From Aquilaria yunnanensis (taxonomy: Eukaryota; Streptophyta; Magnoliopsida; Malvales; Thymelaeaceae): a DNA stretch of 64,000 nt. Made by a program: the position numbers and the translations under genes. The DNA lies in the NCBI GenBank assembly GCA_039654915.1, contig CM077597.1, positions 25,704,001 to 25,768,000 of the forward strand, given 5' to 3'. Numbering within the stretch: the first letter of the stretch is position 1; every line of letters starts with the position of its first letter. Positions 57,082-64,000 of this stretch are shown one piece after another. The notes beneath the pieces were generated by a model. That model was not told the origin of the DNA and did not search any database. It worked only from the letters and a program-made list of their open reading frames with translations.

Positions 57082-57164
57082 TTGTGTTTTATTATTATTA
57101 TTAAATAATGCAATATAATATGTTTTTATTTTGTATATAAATTAATTTACTAAAATCTTTAAAT
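56797..57164 (+). repeat. Microsatellite (AAT)n and 3' flank of CACTA gene
   Basis: After a short 3' UTR, about 180 bp (56901-57080) of nearly pure AAT/ATA, broken twice by 'aatattaaca'. No gene. Confidence 0.9.
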
Positions 57165-57620
57165 TGTCATAAAATCGTAGGAGATATATTAATGACAGAA
57201 AACCGTAGGAGATATTAAAGTCACAAAAACGTAGGAGATATTACAGTCACAAAATCGTAGGAATTAATGCATCTCAAAACCGTCTTAAATAATGGGGACC
57301 ACGGGCGTCATAAAAGCGTAGGAAAAAGGGGCATCTCAAAATCGTCTTAAATACTGGGGACCACATGCGTCATAAAAGCGTAGGACAAAGGGGTCACAAA
57401 ACAGTAGGAAATAGTTTTGTCAGAAAACTGTAGCAATTAATGCATCTCAAAACCGTCTGATATGCTGGCGTCATAAAAGCGTAGGACTATTTTACATTTA
57501 TCCGACGGTTTTTATTTCCGACACTACTTTTTCCTACGGTTTTGTCCGACGATTTTTATTGTAGGAAATGACCATTTCCTACGATTTCCCTACGTTTTTT
57601 CCCGTCTCAAATGCCTTGTT
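57165..57620. repeat. CACTA right subterminal motif array
   Basis: Repeated 'aaa(a/g)cgtagga', 'aaccgtct' and 'tccgacggttttt' motifs mirroring the left end. The terminus is CTTATAGTG at 57631. Confidence 0.85.
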
Positions 57621-57631
57621 TTCTTATAGTG

Positions 57632-58998
57632 TTGATCCCAAAATCATTAAAAACACAACTTACATATATAGAAACATAAATAATACATATACAACTATTT
57701 CCAATATATTTAAAGAACAAAACTTTAAAATAAACTTTCAAGTAATAAAGGTTAAATCAAGAGATGAAGTCCAAAGATCAAATTTTTCTTACTTTAAAAC
57801 CAAACCTTCATAGAATTAGAATTCAATATAATTCAATACATTAAAATTAATAAAGTAGATAGCAAAATAATAATTTAAGTTTAGAATGGTGGGAGGCCAC
57901 TTACCTCAAATTGCAACTTTCCAAATCCTAAAAACAATGGTTTAGTTACCTCAACTAATTGTACAAAAGTCTATGTCAATGTCTAACTAATTTAAGAAAT
58001 AACCTAAAATTATCCTTCGTCAGTGGCCTAAAACAATATTTTTTGAAGATAAGGACTTTCTGAACCCGTGTTCAAAGCCCAGGATCAATACTGTCAATAA
58101 CGTGAATCTGTTTTTCAGCAGAAAGCTTGTAGTGACCAAATTGTAACATGTTTAACCATAGGAAACTTGATTCACTCGTATTCAAAAACTAGAGACCTAC
58201 AATGTTGTTAAACCAATTTTTGGCCATAGCGTGAAATCTTCGTCTCTTTCGGTCGGAACCTCCTGTAAAATGCGATTCTCTCCAATACCAGAATAAAACT
58301 TTAACAATCTTATTCTTAGTTCATTCTAAACAATTCCAAAAACCAATTATCTCTTTCACTCTGTAAAACCTATTAAAATCCTACCCAAATTAATTTTATT
58401 TTTTCTTAAATTTACACGAACATTTTTTATATAGATAAACAAAAGATTATTATATTATAACTCACTAAACTTATTATTTTGAAAAAAAATATCCTAAACT
58501 TAGTCTTAATCTTCGATCATTACTTCTTTTCCTTGCTCAGAAAGAACCATAACAACTTAAAAGTAGAAAAGTAAACCTTATTTTCTTTTTCCACAATGGT
58601 ATATATATATGTTAACCCCCTCCTACTATATTTTGAACTCTTTGGGTCATTTTTCTCCTTTTTTTTTTTCCACATACGTTCTCCCCTTATATTTTTTTCC
58701 TTGTTTTCATAACTTTTGTTTTAAATCTTTCGGATACTTCCACCCTAGGTCCCTTCATTATCTTTTCTCTTTTAGATTTTTCTATTTTATTTTTTTCTTC
58801 TTTCTTTTTTTCCTTTCAACGCTTTCTTTTTTTGTTTTTTAACTTGGTGCTTATACAATTAACCTAAACAACCTATATTAATAAAATTTTAGAGTTGCTA
58901 CATCCTTCTACCCTTAAATAAGTTTCATCCTTGAAACTTACCTTTAGTATTTTGGATATGTCCCACGTGCTGGGTTTATACACTAAACAAAATTTTAG
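57632..58998 (-). repeat. LTR-like repeat, copy 1, right part
   Basis: Continues 21691-22742 beyond the CACTA element; matches 59661 to about 60080 at its start. A minus-strand TATA box lies at 58600-58611. Ends at a junction resembling the start of a minus-strand LTR. No gene. Confidence 0.55.
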
Positions 58999-59060
58999 GG
59001 TCATTTCATCCTTCCCCCCTTAAAAAAAAAGTTTCATCCTCGAAACTTACATCATTAACC
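58860..59060 (-). other. Two polypurine-tract/LTR junction relics
   Basis: On the minus strand, 'gtttc(g/a)aggatgaaactt' then a purine run (AAGGGGGGAAGGA or AAGGGTAGAAGGA) then a TG-start, seen twice about 100 bp apart. This is the typical end of gypsy pol plus polypurine tract plus LTR start. The two copies suggest a rearranged or nested element. Confidence 0.5.
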
Positions 59061-59065
59061 ATAAA

Positions 59066-60080
59066 TATTATAAATCCAATATTAATAAGAAAATATAATA
59101 AACATATAAATATGTCAGACTATTCATTTTTAGGAAAGTCATACTCATAAAAGTAAAAAAGTCACATAATTAACTTTATCATAAAATATGACAAAACAAA
59201 TATGAAATTCATACCTGAAATCATTAGTCAAAATAAAGTAGTTTAAAACAGATAACAAAACATAATCTTTGTTAACATAATAAGTGAGGCTATCACCATG
59301 ACAACACTTTAACCGTTGTAGTATGTCATGTCAAAATAACTAAACCTAACCACCGTAATATGTCATATCAAAATAACTACACTTAATAACTGTAATACGT
59401 CATAGACCGACAAAGAATCACCATCGGTGGAGCACCCAAAAGGGCATGTCCTAAAAACAGTACACTATGAATCATACTTACATAATACCCCGTAAAAAAA
59501 GCCATGAACTACACTTACCCAGTAGCTTGGGACAGAAACAACACCCACTAAAATAGAGTGAAAACATACATATTCGTATTCATATTCATGAACTTTCAAA
59601 ATTTAAAGATCCATAAAAATTATAAAATCATATTGCTGTAAAAATATAAGTAAAACATGCTTGATCCCACAATCATTAAAAACACAACTTACGTAAGAAA
59701 CATAAATAATATATATATAATTATTTCCAATATATTTAAACAACAAAACTTTAGAATAAAATTTCAGATAATAAAGGTGAATTCAAGAGATTAAGTCCAA
59801 AGATCAAATTATTCATACTTTAAAACCAAGCTTCATAGAACTAGAATTCAATATAATTCAATACATTAAAATCCATAAAGTGGATAGTAAAATAACAATT
59901 TAAGTTTAGAATGGTGGATGACCACTTTCCTCAAGTTGGAACTTTCCAACTCCTAAAATAATGGTTTAGCACCTAAAATAATTGTACAATAGTCTATGTC
60001 AAAATCCAACTAATTTAAGAAATAACCTAAAATTTTTCTTCATCAGTGACCTAAAAGAATATTTCTGGAACATAAGCACT
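59066..60080 (-). repeat. LTR-like repeat, copy 2 (carries empty CACTA site)
   Basis: Matches 22130-22742 joined to 57632-58055. At 59651-59670 it reads straight through the position where copy 1 holds the CACTA element, with a single TTG (59661-59663). Confidence 0.8.
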
Positions 60081-63000
60081 CTTTTGGGTTCTTTGTAACC
60101 TTAACTTGCACATACCAGCATTTGCATATTCTTTGGGTGTTTTTGTCACAAGCCTTGAACCTTAATCCCATCTTAGTCATATAGAACCCCAGGAACCTTA
60201 CACTCATTCAGTGTTAGGCCTATGTAAATTTGTCCTTAGTGGGCCTACTAATTGATTAAATCCTTAATGCAATACTGTTTTATACTATGCCTAACTATGG
60301 GTAAAGGTCAATGACCATAAAAATAATATATAATCAATGCAGCTGGCCAGCACTTCAAACATGCATTTATATAAAACATACTATTATGCATTGTGAATCC
60401 ATACAAGCTACTAGGAAACACAACCACTAGTTCCATAGCATTTACCAGAGGCATAACTTTTGTACACATATATATATATCATACACAAAAGTGTTATACA
60501 TATGTTACACACTGAGAATCTGGGAATCTGATCCCACCTGAGTTACACTGCCAAAAAGGGTCACTACAGTGTTCAGGTATTCCCTGTTCCTTGCCTCTGT
60601 ACAATAAAGGCCAGTAAATTAGTATTCCAGTAATTAGAAACCTGCAAGAAAGAAACTTAGCAACAATATACAATATTAATTAACTTTTGCACACCTGGTA
60701 TTAAAATACTAATAACCAGTTCTTTTATTGGTTATTAGCCTCAGGTCCACCAGCATCTGCATACAAAATATGTAAGGGATGTGAGAACCAAAAGTTTCTA
60801 GTAAGAGTTATAACGTGCAAAAAAATCAACAATATAAGACCGTGCATATTATCCATAAGGATGTCGATATATGCCTAGTGCACTTGAGCTCAAATCATAG
60901 TGCTAGGAATTCTTATTATTGGCCAATAATCATGGGAGTAGCTAATTCCCACAATTCCTTTATCCATTTGTCTTGCAATTGACAAGTCCAACTTGTCCAT
61001 ACAAATACTGCTTTGAAAGCTTCTTACTATTTGCTAAAATCCCTTATTTTATGTACATGAGTGAACTATTTGCTTATTTAAATGCAGGTGTTAGTGCTAA
61101 CATTCCAACATTTTATGAGTGGTTGAGGATACCTCCCCCTCTTAGGTTCACCTAAGCCTTCGCCCATCACAGTGACCTTAGGTATCTTAGCATACTCTCC
61201 ATAAATTAGACCATACCAAGGTCCATGTTGCCTATACATAGAAGTTTACAAATATGCACTTACACACTTCATATGCACTTCATAGTTTGGTTTTCTAACA
61301 AACCCAATCATATAAGCTTCTTAAATAGCCATCAATACTCAAATCATATGCTTGTTAAATTTATCAACAATTCGGCCACTTGATATACAAGTATCATAGC
61401 CAAATTTATTTAACACATAAGCATATAAATTAAATAACCCTTACCTTAGATAACTTAGTTTGCAAGCTTCAAGCACTTAGCCTTTTTGTCTCGATTTCAA
61501 CCCAAACTTAGGTAATCTTTTAGTAGCTTATTCCCAGCACCTATAATGATCATTTTAAGCACAATTTATCAATTTTAACACTTGGAAACAGCCCTTAAAA
61601 TAACCACTAACTGTCCAGAATTTTCTATCTCCAGTTTGCCTATCTTGCGGTTCTTTACACTTTTAATGGCATAAATGCAGCCCAAATCTTGCTCCCTTAT
61701 TTTTTTTACGCCTTGTATACTAGTGTATAAGCAAGATTGTCACCACCAAAAGCCACCAAAATTACTGTAATAATACAGTTTATTCTTGGAAGTAACTATA
61801 ATTACAGCAGCCATATAATGCACATTCATGGCATTCATTGGTAATTCACTTCCAAATAAATGTTCCTTTGCTTCTTAGCCCTCAAAAACTAGTTCATAAA
61901 CAAGATAACATCCTTGGTGAGCTACTAAAATCCCTGGAACAAGAAATTATGGCTGGCTGTAAAAGAATTAAACCACACCTAACTCAACACTCACGGTTTC
62001 AGCTACACCAAAATTCCAGCCTTAGTTCTCTTGGGTTTTTAGCTCATTTGCATCTCAATTCACATATTACAGCTAGGAAACACATCAAACAATTATTCCA
62101 GCCATGAATTCTGCCATAAAAATCGTATGAACAGTACCAAATATCCAAAGGTGATGAAATCTACACCATAGGAACAAAACTAACCATGGATGAGCTCATG
62201 AATGCCTATAAACATGTTGAGCACCTTTGATTTCTCTTAACAACCAAGTCTAACATTAATTTCCAGAATTTACAGACCTAAACTGTAGCTCAAAAACATG
62301 GGAAATAATAGAACCAAACTTACTCAGACAGGAAGCAAGAAATCCTAGCTTAGGATAGCACAAAACTTTATTTTTCTTCAAAGTCTTGATTATTTGTGCT
62401 TGAATTTGATGGATTAAGCTTGGATTTTGTGTTAGCTGTGGTGTTTGGAGAGAAATAGAGGTTTTGGTGGTCTGGAGACGAAGGTGGAAGAAGATGGCCG
62501 GGCAATTAGTGGGAGGTCAACTTATGTAGGCTTTAATTGCATATACCACGCACATGTGCTGCCTTTGTACTCTCTAAGAAATCTGGGTTTATTCGTAACA
62601 CGCTTAGAACTTTAGGACCAAAGTTGGTATTACGCCGCGCTTGGTTCCTTCACAGATATAATTACACAGCCAGTCTCAGACTTTCATTTATATTCAATTT
62701 TGGCCCTACCTTTCTTAGGATTACACATAAACCACTTATAGACAATATAGTCAATTCACAAATTCACGATGATAGAGCGAGAATCACAAAAATCCGTGAT
62801 ACCTCAAATTTAATATTTTCTCATGCTCTATTCAACCGTGCAATAAAAATGGGTCATTATATGAAATGACCAAAATACCCTTCTTGGCCCAACTTGCTTA
62901 AATGATCAATTTTATTCATTTTTAACTACTGGACCCTAAATTACCGAGACTTAGCTTCCAAATAAATTATCTAAAGTGTAATTTATTAAATTAATTAATT

Positions 63001-63179
63001 ACCTGGCGGATTAGACTTATAGCTCCGAGGGCTGTCATAGTTTTCCTATACTTGTTATCGCTAATGCATGCAAGTTGGTGGTGGAGAGTATAATTCTAGC
63101 CATTTGGATGTTGTTTGTAGAGCTTGAAGACATTCTGGGGCATGTTACTTGATTTAAGAATCAAGTAATTCGTACCGTG
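60081..63179. other. No gene seen; decayed LTR-like sequence
   Basis: AT-rich. The segment about 62330-62530 reads on the minus strand like an LTR leader with C/T-rich sequence. No TSD, paired LTR or protein motif could be fixed. Confidence 0.35.
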
Positions 63180-63193
63180 TGGTATTAGAGCTA
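63180..63193 (+). other. Primer-binding-site relic (tRNA-iMet type)
   Basis: TGGTATTAGAGCTA, one transition from the standard TGGTATCAGAGC. It implies an LTR end just upstream on the plus strand, but a clear CA terminus is missing. Confidence 0.4.
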
Positions 63194-64000
63194 CAAGTTA
63201 CAACCAAAGAGCATATCTAGTGTTTTTTAATTTAGTCTTGTTGTTATTTTCAATATCTTATTCTATTTTTTCATAAACCATTCATTCTAAAACTCATTCA
63301 TTTCTATTTCAGGTTTGTTTGTGTTCATCCAACCTCATTGTCTTAATTTGCATTGTTTCTTAATCAAAACAATATGTTTATGCTCTTTATGCTTGAAACT
63401 ACTTTATTTCCTTGTTATTTCATCCACTTCAGCCTATTATATATTTATTTTCATTGTTTCAGCTTCGTGTCCTCTCAAAATCATCTTGTTCATCTCAATT
63501 TTATCAAGTTTTGTCTCAATTTGCTCCAATTGGGGTCAATTCTTTCAAGCATCCATTATTTTGTGTTTGTCCATTATCCAAGAATAATAACAAGACATCA
63601 TTTAGGTTGTTTTGTTACAAAATTATATCGGTTTCCTCAAATATTATACAAAGTTTCAAGTTGAAAAATCCAAAACCTTAATTTGCTTTTTTCCTTTTAC
63701 AACCAATAATGAACTCGGAAGCTTTGAAATCCTGATTTTTCTCAACAAGATAGTCTAAAAGAAAAGTCTTGTGAGATCTTTGCAAGTTAACAAAATGGAA
63801 AGCTTCATAGTTAAAATCATTTTCTTAAGGAAATTATTTCCCGTAGCTTTCTCTTTCATAAAAAACCCTAGCTCATTCAATCATTAAATGGCAAACTTCT
63901 TATTTTCTTTGCTTTACATTGTTTTTCCATTTTTTCTCATTCCAAAAAGTTTTAGTTTTCAAGAGGACTTAGGATTTTCTTGTATGTTTGAGATTGTATC
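63194..64000. other. No gene seen
   Basis: T-rich sequence, perhaps the leader of the element whose primer-site relic precedes it. Overlapping open frames near 63315-63681 are compositional. Confidence 0.35.

Larger units (their letters stand above)
22740..57634 (+). mobile_element. CACTA (En/Spm) DNA transposon with nested insertions
   Basis: Termini CACTACAAG (22743) and CTTATAGTG (ending 57631) form short CACTA inverted repeats. A 3-bp TSD TTG flanks them (22740-22742 and 57632-57634). A paralogous repeat keeps the uninterrupted target at 59661-59663. Subterminal arrays of GCGTAGGA and CCGACGGTTTT-type motifs occupy both ends. It carries a TNP2-like transposase and a Transposase_24/TNPA-like gene. 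It spans 34.9 kb here but is only about 6.3 kb without the solo LTR and Ogre-type insertions. Both genes are disrupted, so it can move only if helped by another copy. Confidence 0.92.

Overview
This is plant nuclear DNA, probably from a eudicot: AT-rich, intron-containing, and made almost wholly of nested transposable elements. I see no ordinary single-copy host gene, no rRNA or tRNA gene and no CRISPR array. Four insertions can be delimited to the base by their target-site duplications (TSDs).

Layout. Bases 1-7705 are decayed LTR-retrotransposon sequence carrying an intact miniature LTR element (TRIM, 4542-5071, TSD AAAGG). A full-length chromodomain Ty3/gypsy element of Tekay type lies at 7711-17552 (two 2,509-bp LTRs, TSD GACTA). 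It is inserted in a minus-strand relic combining a copia gag with a PDS5-like Tudor segment. From 18.9 to 22.7 kb there is decayed copia leader/LTR and another LTR-like repeat. A CACTA DNA transposon spans 22743-57631 (TSD TTG). Its second-copy repeat at 59.1-60.1 kb preserves the uninterrupted target. The CACTA transposase gene is split at 25440/54027 by a solo LTR (TSD CATGG), which is itself split by a 25-kb Ogre/Tat-type retrotransposon on the minus strand (26362-51403, TSD ACCAT). Bases 57.6-64 kb are further LTR-like relics.

The Ogre-type element is the notable object. In its own 5'->3' order (minus strand) it has a 4-kb LTR, a tRNA-Arg-like primer site, an accessory ORF1, gag-protease with a G-patch, a short intron joining protease to pol in frame, then reverse transcriptase, RNase H, a second (archaeal-type) RNase H and integrase. 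Pol has two nonsense codons. Between integrase and the 3' LTR lies a 7.5-kb cargo region: four tandem open copies of a ~182-residue basic/cysteine-rich protein and one intronless LOG-like (cytokinin-activating phosphoribohydrolase) gene, most with their own TATA box, then a 16-copy hairpin tandem repeat. The cysteine-rich proteins share the arrangement of the nucleic-acid-binding proteins of carlaviruses, some of which are silencing suppressors or host transcription activators. All five cargo ORFs are open although pol is broken. My leading hypothesis is a retrotransposon-borne module that alters host cytokinin status and silencing or transcription.

The LTRs of this family also carry four copies of a three-tier hairpin whose arms change in a compensatory way between copies, implying selection on structure.
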